From Deinococcus psychrotolerans (lineage in GTDB: Bacteria > Deinococcota > Deinococci > Deinococcales > Deinococcaceae): a DNA stretch of 64,000 bases. The position numbers and the translations under genes were made by a program. Of the stretch, positions 10,028 to 24,227 are shown in pieces; position 1 is the first letter of the stretch; each line of letters starts with the position of its first letter. The notes under the pieces were generated by a model, which did not search any database, was not told the DNA's origin, and saw only the letters and a list, made by a program, of their open reading frames with translations. Where the stretch lies: contig NZ_CP034183.1 in NCBI RefSeq assembly GCF_003860465.1, forward strand, positions 1,750,001 to 1,814,000, given 5' to 3'.

Positions 10028-10246
10028 TTACTTGTCACCGTCCTGGCTGGGTTCAGCTTGGCGCTGACGCTCGCTTTGAAGGGTGAGCAACTGCGCGACT
10101 TCCTTACGAAGCTGCTTGACTTGGTGCGGATGGGCCAAGTTGCCCACCGCGCCCTGGAAACGCAACTTCATCAGTTCTTCTTTGCGCGAAGCGACTTCTT
10201 TTTGAAGGTTCGCCGCGTCAATTTGGCGCAACTCACTGAGCTTCAT
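10028..10246 (-). CDS. rpmC: 50S ribosomal protein L29
   Basis: Two-helix protein at the polypeptide exit tunnel. 72 residues: [38 protein letters not shown], matching L29 closely. Its start overlaps the rplP end by 14 nt. Confidence 0.96.
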   Translation of the reverse strand: MKLSELRQIDAANLQKEVASRKEELMKLRFQGAVGNLAHPHQVKQLRKEVAQLLTLQSERQRQAEPSQDGDK

Positions 10247-10657
10247 CGTAAACCTCGCGCTTGACCATCTTGGTCTGAATAGGGAGCTTGTGGCCAGCCA
10301 AGCGGAAGGCTTCTTTGGCCTGCTCTTCGGTCACGCCGGAAACTTCAAACATCACGCGGCCCGGCTTGACAACGCTGACCCAGAACTCCACAGCGCCTTT
10401 ACCTTTACCCATTCGGGTTTCGGCGGGCTTTTTGGTCACGGGCTTGTCGGGAAAAATACGGATGTAAATTTTCCCGCCGCGCCGGAAGTGGCGGCTCATC
10501 ACGATGCGGCAGGCTTCGATCTGGTTGCTCTTGATCCAAGCCGGCTCCATGGCGATCAGGCCGAAGTCGCCGAAAGCGACGTAGTCGCCGCCTTTGGCGT
10601 CACCGCGCATGCGGCCACGCATCTGCTTACGGTATTTGGTGCGCTTGGGAAGCAGCA

Positions 10658-10658
<1 letters not shown>
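10233..10658 (-). CDS. rplP: 50S ribosomal protein L16
   Basis: Protein of the A-site region that organises tRNA binding. [33 protein letters not shown] and [15 protein letters not shown] are typical; 141 residues. Two adjacent ATGs exist; the second (10658) is preferred because GGAGG is six bases before it and only about three before the first. Overlaps the rpsC stop. Confidence 0.97.
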
Positions 10659-11406
<748 letters not shown>

Positions 11407-11407
<1 letters not shown>

Positions 11408-11742
11408 TAGGCTCGCTCCTCCAAGATGACCGTGATGTGGCTGGTGCGCTTCTTGATGATGTTGGCCGTACCACGCGCACGTGGGATGAGGCGCTTGAGG
11501 GTCGGGCCGGCGTCCACGAAGATCTGCGAGACGTACAAGCGGTCTTCGATCATGTCGTGGTTGTTGACCGCGTTGGCTTTGGCGCTTTTGAGCACCTTGT
11601 CCACCGGGGTGCTGGCGGCTTTGGGCACGAAGCGCAGCAGGTCTTCGGCGTCACGGACGTTCTTGCCGCGAATCACGTCCACGACAAGGCGAACCTTGCG
11701 TGGGCTGATGCGGATGTAGCGTGCAATCGCTTTAGCCTGCAT
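11407..11742 (-). CDS. rplV: 50S ribosomal protein L22
   Basis: Exit-tunnel protein. 111 residues: [36 protein letters not shown] and the beta-hairpin region [25 protein letters not shown] that lines the tunnel. Overlaps rpsS and rpsC by one base each. Confidence 0.97.
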
Positions 11743-12029
11743 TACTTCTTCTTGCTCCCTTTGGCGGACTTTTCAGAGCCGTGCCCACGGTAACTGCGGG
11801 TCGGGCTGAATTCGCCAAGTTTGTGGCCGATCATTTGCTCGTTCACGTAGACCGGCACATGCTGCTTGCCGTTGTACACGGCGATGGTGTGACCGATCAT
11901 CTCCGGAACCACCGTACTGCGGCGGCTCCAGGTCTTGATCACACGCTTGTCTTTTTTGGCGTTCTGGGCGTCCACCTTGTTCAGGAGGTGGTCATCCACG
12001 AATGGCCCTTTCTTCAGGCTACGGGGCAT
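11742..12029 (-). CDS. rpsS: 30S ribosomal protein S19
   Basis: Head protein contacting S13. 95 residues: [41 protein letters not shown] and [14 protein letters not shown] are all present; Lys-rich end. Twelve bases follow the rplB stop. Confidence 0.97.
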   Translation of the reverse strand: MPRSLKKGPFVDDHLLNKVDAQNAKKDKRVIKTWSRRSTVVPEMIGHTIAVYNGKQHVPVYVNEQMIGHKLGEFSPTRSYRGHGSEKSAKGSKKK

Positions 12030-12041
12030 GTCCTACCCTCC

Positions 12042-12875
<834 letters not shown>

Positions 12876-12888
12876 GCTTCAACCTTCC

Positions 12889-13179
12889 TTAAACCAGACC
12901 CTCGAGGGCCTCAATTTTCTGGCCATCGGCGAGTTTGACCATGGCCTTCTTGCGGTCATTGCGGTTGCCGGTAAATTTGCCGACGCGCTTGACTTTGCCT
13001 TCGACGTTAAAGGTCGTAACCTTGACCACCTTGACGCCGAACGCCTGCTGAACCGCGTTGCGGACATCGGTTTTGGTGGCGCTGGGCTTGACCCAGAAGG
13101 TGTAGACACCCTTTTCCATGCCTTTGTAGGCTTTTTCGCTCATCACCGGGATTTGCAGGGTTTCGTAGATGCTGCTCAC
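12889..13179 (-). CDS. rplW: 50S ribosomal protein L23
   Basis: Exit-site protein, docking point for trigger factor and SRP. 96 residues: [20 protein letters not shown], then [16 protein letters not shown] and [20 protein letters not shown] start overlapping the rplD stop (GTGA). Confidence 0.96.
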   Translation of the reverse strand: MSSIYETLQIPVMSEKAYKGMEKGVYTFWVKPSATKTDVRNAVQQAFGVKVVKVTTFNVEGKVKRVGKFTGNRNDRKKAMVKLADGQKIEALEGLV

Positions 13180-13801
13180 TGCTGCTCACCTTCCGAATTG
13201 GATTGGGGGACATCGGTCTTGGCGGGTTCCAGCACGGCGGCGTCAATGACGAGGCGCTCGTGGCGCAAGATGTCATAGACGTTGAGGCCGGCCACTGGCA
13301 AAGCCGTGACCCAGGTCAAGTTGCGGGCGGCGCGGCGGGCGTTCGCGTCGTCGGTAACGAGGAACACGCGCTCAGAGCCGTCCATCCCGTTTTCCTTGGC
13401 CCAGCTCACAAAGCCTTTGGTCTTGCCGTCGAGGTTAAACCCGTCCACGGCCAGCAGTTTGCCTTGCTCGCTGCGGTCAGAGAGAGCCATCGCCAGACCG
13501 AGCTGACGGACTTTCTTGGGCAGGGTGTAAGCGTAGCTGCGGGGTTTGGGGCCGAAGGCCACGCCGCCGCCCACGAAGTTGGGAGCGCCACGGTCGCCGT
13601 GACGGGCGTTGCCGGTGCCTTTTTGGCTGTACATCTTCTTACTGGTCGCACTGACCTGGGTACGGGTCTTGGTGCTGGCCGTTCCGGCACGGCGCTTGGC
13701 GAGCTGCCAAGTGACAACTTCGTGCAGCAAATTGGGGTTTGCCTTGGGCAACTCCAACTCGATGGTGCGGGCATTCGCGCCCACCACGTTAATCTGAGCC
13801 A

Positions 13802-13802
<1 letters not shown>
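13176..13802 (-). CDS. rplD: 50S ribosomal protein L4
   Basis: Exit-tunnel constriction protein; in E. coli it autoregulates the S10 operon. 208 residues: [43 protein letters not shown] and [14 protein letters not shown] typify L4. One-base overlap with rplC. I do not see the E. coli-type L4 leader, as the cluster is fused to tuf upstream. Confidence 0.97.
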
Positions 13803-14421
<619 letters not shown>

Positions 14422-14425
<4 letters not shown>

Positions 14426-14745
14426 GCGCGTCCGCCCACGGTCTTGATTTCAATGTCGACGCCGGTGGGCAAGTCGAGGGTCATCAAGCTGTCGATGGTC
14501 TTCTTGGTGGGATTCATGATGTCCACCAAGCGGTTGTGGGTGCGGATTTCAAAGTGCTCTTGGCTGTCTTTATCGATAAAAGGCGAGCGCAACACACAGA
14601 AGCGGCGGATGCGGGTCGGCAGCGGCACGGGGCCGGTCACGTCCGCTCCGGTACGGCGCACGGTGTCGACGATCTTGCTGGCCGACTGGTCGAGCGCTTT
14701 GTGGTCAAAGCCACGCAGTTTGATACGGATTTTAGGGGCTACCAT
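14422..14745 (-). CDS. rpsJ: 30S ribosomal protein S10
   Basis: Head protein and NusE transcription factor. 107 residues: [43 protein letters not shown] and [14 protein letters not shown] at 14754 overlaps the tuf stop, but the ATG at 14745 is preferred: GGAG lies eight bases upstream and the N-terminus is then of normal length. Directly coupled to tuf. Confidence 0.96.
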
Positions 14746-14750
14746 TTCAC

Positions 14751-15968
<1,218 letters not shown>

Positions 15969-16157
15969 GTGATTACTCCTCCAAGTGGTGGGCGACATGC
16001 TCTGCTCTGCGACAAGAGAAAATTTCCCTTTGATCGGGTTGCGGTCGAGCATAAAGTCCACATTGGGTTGATTCCCGCCGGGGCCGCTGCACTTGAGTTT
16101 CTCAAGGCCCAGCCTCACGGCACGTTGCGCCGACGCTTTTCAGCGCACCGACTTCAC

Positions 16158-16186
16158 AGAATAATGGATTGGGGAGGAAATGGCAA
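16158..16186 (-). promoter_or_regulatory. Promoter of the tuf-S10-spc operon
   Basis: On the minus strand TTGCCA (16186-16181), a 17-bp spacer and TATTCT (16163-16158). Spacing is ideal and both boxes are near consensus. The -35 overlaps the arm of the hairpin at 16185-16223. The 283-nt gap from 15969 to 16251 otherwise holds only the long tuf leader. Confidence 0.65.
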
Positions 16187-16223
16187 GGGGTGTCTCACAT
16201 CAACGAACAGCGAAACACCCCTT
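16185..16223 (-). terminator. Possible terminator hairpin after the membrane protein gene
   Basis: AAGGGGTGT (16185-16193) pairs with ACACCCCTT (16215-16223), 9 bp with a 21-nt loop. On the minus strand it follows the membrane protein stop by 28 nt but has no clear T-run, so termination would be weak. Confidence 0.45.
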
Positions 16224-16251
16224 TAAATTTGACTTTTACTTGCGTCCGGCC

Positions 16252-16656
16252 TTAGCGGTTGGCGTATTCCTGTACAGCAGGGTCAAATGCGCCGACCAGC
16301 ATGAAGACACCCAGCGCCGTGCCGACTGGAAAGTTCAGCAGGCCCAAAATGGCGATCACGATGGCGGCGATTCTGGCCCAGCCTTTGCCTTCCTGTATCG
16401 CCCGGTAGGTCAGGAACTGAAAAACAGTCCAGGCCAAGCTGAAAAAGAAAATGATCCACAAAGTCGAGCCGGTAAAAAGCTTGACCCAGCCGAGCGCTTG
16501 AGCGTCTGACGCCGTCGTTGAAGCATCGTTCATAGCGGCACCGAAAATCAGATTCATGAAAAAGCCTATAAACGGCAGGCTCAGCATTCCCAAAATGCTC
16601 AGAATGACGGAGATCAGCAGCGGGATCGTGACCCAAGAGAGTTTTTCAGGCTTCAT
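16252..16656 (-). CDS. Small multi-pass membrane protein, function unknown
   Basis: 134 residues with about four hydrophobic segments: LLISVILSILGMLSLPFIGFF near the start, then FTGSTLWIIFFFSLAW, the IAAIVIAILGLLNF stretch and GVFMLVGAF. I recognise no family motif. It sits between fusA and tuf, where most bacteria have nothing or tuf directly. It is bounded by the strong fusA terminator, has its own leaderless -10 (TAAGAT), and is followed by a weak hairpin, so it looks like an independent cistron inserted in the str cluster rather than part of the translation operon. Confidence 0.75.
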   Translation of the reverse strand: MKPEKLSWVTIPLLISVILSILGMLSLPFIGFFMNLIFGAAMNDASTTASDAQALGWVKLFTGSTLWIIFFFSLAWTVFQFLTYRAIQEGKGWARIAAIVIAILGLLNFPVGTALGVFMLVGAFDPAVQEYANR

Positions 16657-16661
16657 GGTTC

Positions 16662-16667
16662 ATCTTA
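16662..16667 (-). promoter_or_regulatory. Leaderless -10 box (TAAGAT) of the fusA-tuf membrane protein
   Basis: TAAGAT ends 5 nt before the ATG at 16656. TTGACA lies only 10 bp upstream of it, too close to serve as its -35. Confidence 0.4.
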
Positions 16668-16692
16668 ACATTATCTTTGTCAAATACCCGTC

Positions 16693-16727
16693 AAAAAAGC
16701 GGGCCACCTCCGAAGAGATGACCCGCT
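16693..16727 (-). terminator. fusA terminator
   Basis: On the minus strand a 13-bp stem (two G-U pairs) closed by a TTCG tetraloop and followed by six T. This is the most classic intrinsic terminator in the window, 16 nt after the fusA stop. It separates str from the tuf-S10 genes. Confidence 0.88.
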
Positions 16728-16742
16728 TCTTTGAATTTGGTG

Positions 16743-18839
<2,097 letters not shown>

Positions 18840-18963
18840 TTTAAAACTCCCTGAGTGGGTTGACTTACGAACAGGTTAGGTGCTGAAGCGCGGTATGTGG
18901 GAGGCGGACAAAGCGGCGACCCAGCGAAAAACGCTACAGCCGCCGTCTGCCTTGCTGCTTTGT

Positions 18964-19434
18964 TTACCAGCGGTAGTGCGCGTAAGCGCGGTTGGCCTCG
19001 GCCATGCGCTCCACATCGTCTTTTTTCTTGATGGCTCCGCCGCGTCCCTGCGCCGCATCCAAAATCTCGGCAGCGAGGCGCTCGACAGCGGTGCGCTCAG
19101 GACGGTTGTCCACGGCGGACTTCATCCACCGCAGGGTCAAGCTCTGGGCGCGGCGGACGCTGACTTCCACCGGCACCTGATAGGTGCTTCCGCCCACGCG
19201 GCGGCTGCGGACTTCCACGCGCGGCTTGATGTTCTCGAAGGCCTGCTTGTAAACCTTGAGCGGCTCCTGGCCGGTACGGTCTTGAACAACGCTCATCGCG
19301 CCGTAAAAAATACGGCTGGCGAGGTTCTTCTTCCCGTCTTCCATGATGCGGTTGATGGTGGCGCTGACCAGCACATCTTGATAAACGAGGTCGGGCAACA
19401 ATTCACGAACTTCTGCTCTACGGCGACGGGCCAT
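18964..19434 (-). CDS. rpsG: 30S ribosomal protein S7
   Basis: Nucleates assembly of the 30S head. 156 residues: MARRRRAEVRELLPDLVY, INRIMEDGKKNLASRI, VRSRRVGGSTYQVPVEV and the C-terminal NRAYAHYRW. A 179-nt gap separates it from rpsL, larger than the E. coli gap that carries the S7 autoregulatory site; a similar role here is possible but unproven. A 124-nt gap with several short stems precedes fusA. Confidence 0.97.
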   Translation of the reverse strand: MARRRRAEVRELLPDLVYQDVLVSATINRIMEDGKKNLASRIFYGAMSVVQDRTGQEPLKVYKQAFENIKPRVEVRSRRVGGSTYQVPVEVSVRRAQSLTLRWMKSAVDNRPERTAVERLAAEILDAAQGRGGAIKKKDDVERMAEANRAYAHYRW

Positions 19435-19613
19435 TTTGTCTCCCTCTCTACGCCCAACGCACCAAATGTCGGTGGGGGCGGGCTTCAGCGCCCTGGTACT
19501 CCAAAGCGCTTACTGATGAAGCACGGTTTTACGGTGCATTTGCGTAATTACGACTCACTGATTCATTGGCCTGGCCTCCGAAGAAGGCGGCAAATCGAGT
19601 GCGGCCTACTTCT

Positions 19614-20018
19614 TTATTTCTTTTTCGCGCCGGCGGCAGCAGCGCCCGCTTTGGGCTTCTTGGTGCCGTACTTGGAGCGGCTCTTGTTGCGGTCTTTCAC
19701 GCCTTGGGTGTCGAGCGATCCACGGACGATGTGGTAACGCACGCCGGGCAAGTCCTTGACACGTCCGCCGCGAATCAGCACCACGCTGTGCTCCTGAAGG
19801 TTGTGGCCTTCGCCGGGGATGTATGCGGTGACTTCAAAACCGCTGGACAGGCGCACGCGGGCAATTTTACGCAGCGCCGAGTTGGGCTTTTTGGGGGTGG
19901 TGGTCTTGACGACGGTGCAAACGCCGCGCCGGAAAGGGCTGCCTTTGAGGGCGGGAACTTTGCTCTTTTTTTGCAAAGTGGTGCGCCCCTTGCGGAGCAG
20001 CTGTTGGGTAGTGGGCAG
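19614..20018 (-). CDS. rpsL: 30S ribosomal protein S12 (CTG start)
   Basis: Decoding-centre protein and streptomycin-resistance locus. [21 protein letters not shown] and [26 protein letters not shown] are intact. The conserved N-terminus [17 protein letters not shown] is present in frame, but the only codon in the start position is CTG (20018-20016); the frame is closed by TGA three codons upstream and no ATG, GTG or TTG lies between. GGAG sits nine bases before the CTG. The TTG at 19976 would remove 14 conserved residues. 134 residues from CTG. Confidence 0.92.
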   Translation of the reverse strand: MPTTQQLLRKGRTTLQKKSKVPALKGSPFRRGVCTVVKTTTPKKPNSALRKIARVRLSSGFEVTAYIPGEGHNLQEHSVVLIRGGRVKDLPGVRYHIVRGSLDTQGVKDRNKSRSKYGTKKPKAGAAAAGAKKK

Positions 20019-20215
20019 AGTAAATCACTCCTCAGTGGGTGGCTGGCGCTGCCTTGCTGCTCGGCAGGCGCTAGGGCTTGAACAGTGCTCCGGCGCGGTC
20101 AAACGTGCACCGAAGTCGTGGCTTTAAAACTGTGCGAGCGTGGTCAGCGTTCACGCCGCGCATCCGCAGAAACTTTGACGGGTTAAAAATCAGCCGCGAA
20201 GTTTCCAACCGGAGC

Positions 20216-20245
20216 ATCTTAGCGCTCTTGTGCAGCGCGGCGCAA
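20216..20245 (-). promoter_or_regulatory. Candidate promoter of the str operon
   Basis: Minus strand TTGCGC (20245-20240), 18-bp spacer, TAAGAT (20221-20216). It would give a leader of about 190 nt before rpsL. The rest of the 262-nt gap contains one CTGCC/GGCAG stem around 20044-20072 and no gene. Confidence 0.45.
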
Positions 20246-20280
20246 GGGTAAAAACTCGCAATTGAGCCGCCGAGTCGCCG

Positions 20281-21234
20281 TCAAGACAGTTGAGAAAGCA
20301 ATGCCGCTTCCCGTTCTGCACTCGGCCCCGTGCCCTCAACGCCGCTTTGCTTGGCCCAGGCCAGCGTGTCCCGCGCCGTGTCGGAGAGGGGGCGCAGCTT
20401 GAGGCCCGCCGCTTTGGCCCGCACAGGCTCGATATTGAGAATAGGTTCGCGGTGCGAGTAGATGGGCCAGCTCTCCCCTGCCGCGAGGCGTTGCTGATCG
20501 GCCTGCGAAATCCAATGCCAATCGGGATGAGCGTCCACGCCCGCTGAGACTCCAGCGAGAAAAGCGGCAAACGTTATCGGCTCACCCACTGCGTTGAAGA
20601 TGCCCGGTGTATGGTGCTCCAGCAGATGCGCCACGAACGCTGCCAAGTCGCGGGCGTCTATTACCTGAGTGATGTCCTGACCGTCGCCGGGAGCCAGCGC
20701 TGCCCCGCTGCTCTCCGCCCGCAGCACCCAGTAGGTGAAACGCCCAGTGTGATCGAACGGCCCCGCCACCAATCCGGGGCGTATGGTGGTGGCCCGCTCG
20801 CCGTAGATCCGCTGCACTTGCGCTTCACAGACCACTTTGAGCGCTCCGTAGTCGGCTTGAATGTTCTCGCTTTTAGAGTCTTCCAAGACGGCCAAGGCTG
20901 AATCTTCGGTGATCGGCCCGCTCTGTCCGTCTGCATAAACACTGACGGTGGAAATAAAGAGATAGCGTTTCACGGCGTCTTTGAGGAGTTCAGCGCTCTG
21001 GGTCACCACGCGGGGCACGTAGCCGCTGACATCCAAGCAGGCGTCCCAGGTGCGGCCCGTGAGAGCGCTCAAATCGCCCGCGTCTCTATCGCCGCGCAGC
21101 CGCTCCACTTCCGGCGGCAGGTCGTCGTCGGTTTGCCCGCGCGTCAGGATGCTCACGCGGTGGCCACGCCCGAGGAGTTCTAGGACTATTTGCCGCCCCA
21201 CGAAGCGGGTGCCGCCCAATACCAAGAAGTTCAT
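20281..21234 (-). CDS. NAD-dependent epimerase/dehydratase family protein (extended SDR)
   Basis: Rossmann-fold enzyme with LVLGGTRFVGRQI at the N-terminus (GxxxxxG dinucleotide loop), FISTVSVYAD, and YGALK carrying the YxxxK catalytic pair near residue 128. 317 residues. The C-terminal part (DITQVIDARDLAAFV, GIFNAVGEPITF) is typical of the atypical/extended SDRs that resemble isoflavone reductase and RNA-binding chloroplast SDRs. The substrate is unknown. Its start codon is 16 bp from the divergent 2H phosphoesterase gene, with which it shares a -10 region. Confidence 0.85.
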   Translation of the reverse strand: MNFLVLGGTRFVGRQIVLELLGRGHRVSILTRGQTDDDLPPEVERLRGDRDAGDLSALTGRTWDACLDVSGYVPRVVTQSAELLKDAVKRYLFISTVSVYADGQSGPITEDSALAVLEDSKSENIQADYGALKVVCEAQVQRIYGERATTIRPGLVAGPFDHTGRFTYWVLRAESSGAALAPGDGQDITQVIDARDLAAFVAHLLEHHTPGIFNAVGEPITFAAFLAGVSAGVDAHPDWHWISQADQQRLAAGESWPIYSHREPILNIEPVRAKAAGLKLRPLSDTARDTLAWAKQSGVEGTGPSAEREAALLSQLS

Positions 21235-21239
21235 GGCTT

Positions 21240-21246
21240 TAGGCTA
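21240..21246. promoter_or_regulatory. Overlapping divergent leaderless -10 boxes
   Basis: TAGGCT on the + strand (21240-21245) lies 5 nt before the ATG at 21251. TAGCCT on the minus strand (21246-21241) lies 6 nt before the ATG at 21234. The two boxes share five base pairs, so the same DNA appears to be read as a -10 in both directions. Confidence 0.6.
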
Positions 21247-21250
21247 AGGC

Positions 21251-21790
21251 ATGCCTGCACCTTCTTTGCCTCCCTTTTTTGTTGGCATCACCCCGCCGCC
21301 CGAACTCACGGCCCGTGTACTGGCCTGGCAAGCCAAACTGGAACACGTCATCACCGTGCCGCACGTGACCTTGCTGGCTCCTGCCGCGCTGCCCCAAAAG
21401 CGTTGGCAAAGCGTGGCCGCAGCGGTGGCTGAGCGCCAGACCGCCGCGCCCGTCACTCTTGGGCGCGTGGACTTTTTCGGCTCGCGGGTAATTTTTTTGT
21501 CGGTGGACGCGCCCGCTTTGCACGAGCTTCACCGCAACCTGGTGAGCGAACTGGGCCAAGCACCCGGCGATTTTGCTTTGGAGAACTACCACCCGCACCT
21601 GACTTTGGCGCTGGAGTGGCGCAGCCTCAACGTGACTTGGAAGCAGGCCATCGAAAGCGCTCAGCAGGAGTTCAGCGATCTGGAAACTCAGCCGCTGGCG
21701 TTCACGGCTTCTCAGTTGGTGCTGTTTGGCAAAGACCGAGCGGGGCAGTCATATACCGAGCGGCAACGCTTTGACCTCAACCTGACTTGA
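21251..21790 (+). CDS. 2H phosphoesterase (LigT / 2'-5' RNA ligase-like)
   Basis: Two HxT motifs 78 residues apart, HVT at 38-40 and HLT at 116-118, define the 2H superfamily of RNA ligase-like and cyclic phosphodiesterases. 179 residues, the normal length. Members hydrolyse or form 2',5' or cyclic phosphodiester bonds in RNA or nucleotides; the actual substrate cannot be read from sequence. The ATG at 21251 is preceded by a TAGGCT box and lacks a ribosome binding site, consistent with a leaderless mRNA. Confidence 0.85.
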   Translation: MPAPSLPPFFVGITPPPELTARVLAWQAKLEHVITVPHVTLLAPAALPQKRWQSVAAAVAERQTAAPVTLGRVDFFGSRVIFLSVDAPALHELHRNLVSELGQAPGDFALENYHPHLTLALEWRSLNVTWKQAIESAQQEFSDLETQPLAFTASQLVLFGKDRAGQSYTERQRFDLNLT

Positions 21791-21828
21791 GCGTTTCTTC
21801 ATTTTGATTCGTCCAGCTTAATTCGAGC

Positions 21829-21856
21829 TTGACAATTACGCCAACACCGTAATAAT
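21829..21856 (+). promoter_or_regulatory. Strong leaderless promoter of the 21863 gene
   Basis: Perfect TTGACA -35 (21829-21834), 16-bp spacer, AATAAT -10 (21851-21856) ending 6 nt before the ATG. It is the best-matching promoter in the window. Confidence 0.75.
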
Positions 21857-21862
21857 ACCAGT

Positions 21863-22390
21863 ATGGATAACCTCTTGAAGAAAGCGGGCGCGATGACCGC
21901 GCACTTGGAACTGTTTCAGCACATGCTTCATTTGCGCGGCCTGTTGCAACTCGCCGCCCACATGGAGGAGCGCGGCGATAGGGTCACGATGGTCTCGCCC
22001 GACAACATCACCTTGATCGGCGCGGGGATGGAGAGCGCCAGCACCGTGACGACCACCAAAGGCGCGGAGATCGAGTCGGCCAGCGCGTACAGCGTGCTGC
22101 GCGGCCTTAAGGGTCACGACGCGCCCGAATACGCCGTGACCCGCGAAGAACTCAAAGCCCTCAATGCCCGCGCCGTGTCTGAGCTGGAAGCCAGCGACGC
22201 CATGCGGGCTTTTGGCGAAACTTTGGGCCGCATCTCGGGTGTCTCTACGACCAACGCGCCCGCTGCCAACGTTCCTGCGGCCACTGCGCCCACCGCCAGC
22301 ACCCCCGCGCCGACAGAAACCACCGCCGAGCGCCCCAACCGCACCCGGCGTGGCGCGGAAGAAACCAGCAGCGAAGCGCCCGCCGCTTAA
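21863..22390 (+). CDS. Uncharacterised protein with helical N-terminus and Ala/Thr/Pro-rich tail
   Basis: 175 residues. The first 45 are helical and Leu-rich (HLELFQHMLHLRGLLQLAAHM), the middle (50-125) is mixed, and residues from about 127 form a low-complexity Ala/Thr/Pro/Glu tail with repeated NVPAA, TAPTA and TPAPT-like steps. No signal peptide or membrane segment and no motif I recognise. A near-consensus promoter and a good intrinsic terminator bracket it, so it should be a strongly expressed single-gene transcript, possibly lineage-specific. Confidence 0.75.
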   Translation: MDNLLKKAGAMTAHLELFQHMLHLRGLLQLAAHMEERGDRVTMVSPDNITLIGAGMESASTVTTTKGAEIESASAYSVLRGLKGHDAPEYAVTREELKALNARAVSELEASDAMRAFGETLGRISGVSTTNAPAANVPAATAPTASTPAPTETTAERPNRTRRGAEETSSEAPAA

Positions 22391-22408
22391 AGGTTAGCCC
22401 GACGTTTG

Positions 22409-22449
22409 GCTCCGCTCCCACCAATTGGGAAGCGGGGCTCATTTTTTTT
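22409..22449 (+). terminator. Terminator of the 21863 gene
   Basis: GCTCCGCT pairs with AGCGGGGC (one G-U), extended inward by CCC/GGG with a bulged A, loop ACCAATT, followed by eight T at 22442-22449. It ends 122 nt before the next start. Confidence 0.85.
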
Positions 22450-22571
22450 GGTCTTCCACGGGCGTATGCTGGCTCAACGCGAACTGAAGTCTTTTCAATC
22501 CAAGTTCTACCGCCGCACCTCAAATCCGTGAGGCAGGGTGGTCATTCCCACTTCTTTGGCGTGGAGGGCAC

Positions 22572-24224
22572 ATGACGCAGGGCAAAAGCGAAACCGCTCC
22601 AACTTCTGTGGATTATCTGGTGATCGGCGCGGGTTCAGGCGGCTGTGTGGTCGCGGCGCGGCTGAGCGAAGACGCCCAAACGCGGGTGCTGCTCCTCGAA
22701 GCGGGCGTGCCGGACGAAGCGCCGGAAATCGGCATTCCGGCGGCTTTTGCCAAACTGTTCAAGTCGCCGCTGGATTGGAACTACGAAACGCAGCCGCAGC
22801 CGCATCTGTCCGGGCGCAAATTGTACTGGCCACGCGGCAAGATGCTCGGCGGCTCGAGCAGCATCAACGCGATGGTCTACATTCGCGGCAACCGCGCCGA
22901 CTACGACGCTTGGGCCGGGGCGGGCAATTCGGGCTGGAGCTACGACGAAGTGCTGCCGTATTTCATCAAGGCCGAGGACAACGAAAACGGCGCGGGTGCG
23001 TTTCACGGCGCGGGCGGGCCGCTGCACGTCGAGAACCGACGGTACACCCACGAGATTTGCGACGCCATCACGGCCGGTTTTGAGGAAATCGGCTTCCCGG
23101 CCAATAGTGACTTCAACGGCGAGTCGCAAGAAGGCGTCGGGCGCTATCAGGTCACTCAGAAAAGCGGGGTGCGGCATTCGGTGGCCAGCGCTTACCTCAA
23201 ACCGGCTCTGGCACGGCCCAATCTGGAAGCCCGCACTGGAGCGCATGTCACCCGCATTGTGCTGGAAGGCGGGCGAGCGGTGGGGGCCGAGTACCTCAGC
23301 GGCGAGCAGTTGCACACGGTTCGGGCCGAGCGGGGCGTAATTCTGGCGGCGGGAGCGATCACCAGCCCGCACCTGCTGATGCTTTCGGGCATTGGCGAGC
23401 GCCGGGAACTGGAAGCGGCAGGGATCGAAGTGCTGCACGACCTCCCAGGCGTGGGCCAGAACTTGCAAGACCACCTGTTTGTGCCGCTGGTTTACGAAAC
23501 CCAGACGGTGAGCCTCAAAGACGCCACCAGCGAAGCCAATTTCGCGCTGTACATGAGTGACCAGCAAGGGATGCTGTGCAGCAACATCGCTGAAACCGGC
23601 GGCTTTATGAAATCCGATTCTGCCCTAGACGCCCCAGATTTGCAGTTTCACAACGGCGCAGCGCTGTTCGTGGATCACGGCTTTTTGGAATTGGACGGCC
23701 ACCACTTCACGCTGCTGCCTTCGCTGGTCGCGCCAAAGAGTCGGGGGCGTATCCGTTTGGCCAGCGCCGATCCGCAGGCCCAGCCGCTGATCGAACCCGA
23801 TTACCTCTCGGACGAAGCCGATATGAACGTGCTGCTGCGCGGAATGCGGCTGGCGCGGCAAGTCGGAGAGTCAGAAGCGCTTTCGGCGTACCGCACCCGC
23901 GAAGCCATGCCGGGCGCAGAGGTTCAAAGCGACGACGACCTGCGCGAGTACATTCGGGCGCAGGCCATGACCATTTACCACCCGGTCGGCACCTGCAAGA
24001 TGGGCCACGACGACCTCGCCGTAGTCGATGAGCGCCTCAAGGTACGCGGCTTGGAAGGCCTGTGGGTCGCCGACGCCAGCATCATGCCCAGTGTCGTGCG
24101 CGGCAATACCAACGCCCCGACCATCATGATTGCCGAGAAGGCGGCTGAGTTTATTCAGGCGGAGCGTGGCAGCGCAGCGCAGCAGGCCTCACCTAAGCAG
24201 GAAGCGGTCAGCGCCGACGACTGA
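22572..24224 (+). CDS. GMC family oxidoreductase (choline dehydrogenase-like)
   Basis: FAD-dependent alcohol oxidoreductase. The N-terminal [19 protein letters not shown] nucleotide loop, [19 protein letters not shown] (GMC signature 1), [15 protein letters not shown] (signature 2), and the C-terminal [10 protein letters not shown] with the catalytic His and [17 protein letters not shown] with its partner Asn are intact. 550 residues, the BetA length. Without a betB neighbour a choline substrate is not supported; other primary alcohols are possible. ATG with GGAGGG upstream; the 181-nt gap before it holds the previous terminator. Confidence 0.9.
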   Translation: MTQGKSETAPTSVDYLVIGAGSGGCVVAARLSEDAQTRVLLLEAGVPDEAPEIGIPAAFAKLFKSPLDWNYETQPQPHLSGRKLYWPRGKMLGGSSSINAMVYIRGNRADYDAWAGAGNSGWSYDEVLPYFIKAEDNENGAGAFHGAGGPLHVENRRYTHEICDAITAGFEEIGFPANSDFNGESQEGVGRYQVTQKSGVRHSVASAYLKPALARPNLEARTGAHVTRIVLEGGRAVGAEYLSGEQLHTVRAERGVILAAGAITSPHLLMLSGIGERRELEAAGIEVLHDLPGVGQNLQDHLFVPLVYETQTVSLKDATSEANFALYMSDQQGMLCSNIAETGGFMKSDSALDAPDLQFHNGAALFVDHGFLELDGHHFTLLPSLVAPKSRGRIRLASADPQAQPLIEPDYLSDEADMNVLLRGMRLARQVGESEALSAYRTREAMPGAEVQSDDDLREYIRAQAMTIYHPVGTCKMGHDDLAVVDERLKVRGLEGLWVADASIMPSVVRGNTNAPTIMIAEKAAEFIQAERGSAAQQASPKQEAVSADD

Positions 24225-24227
24225 GTT

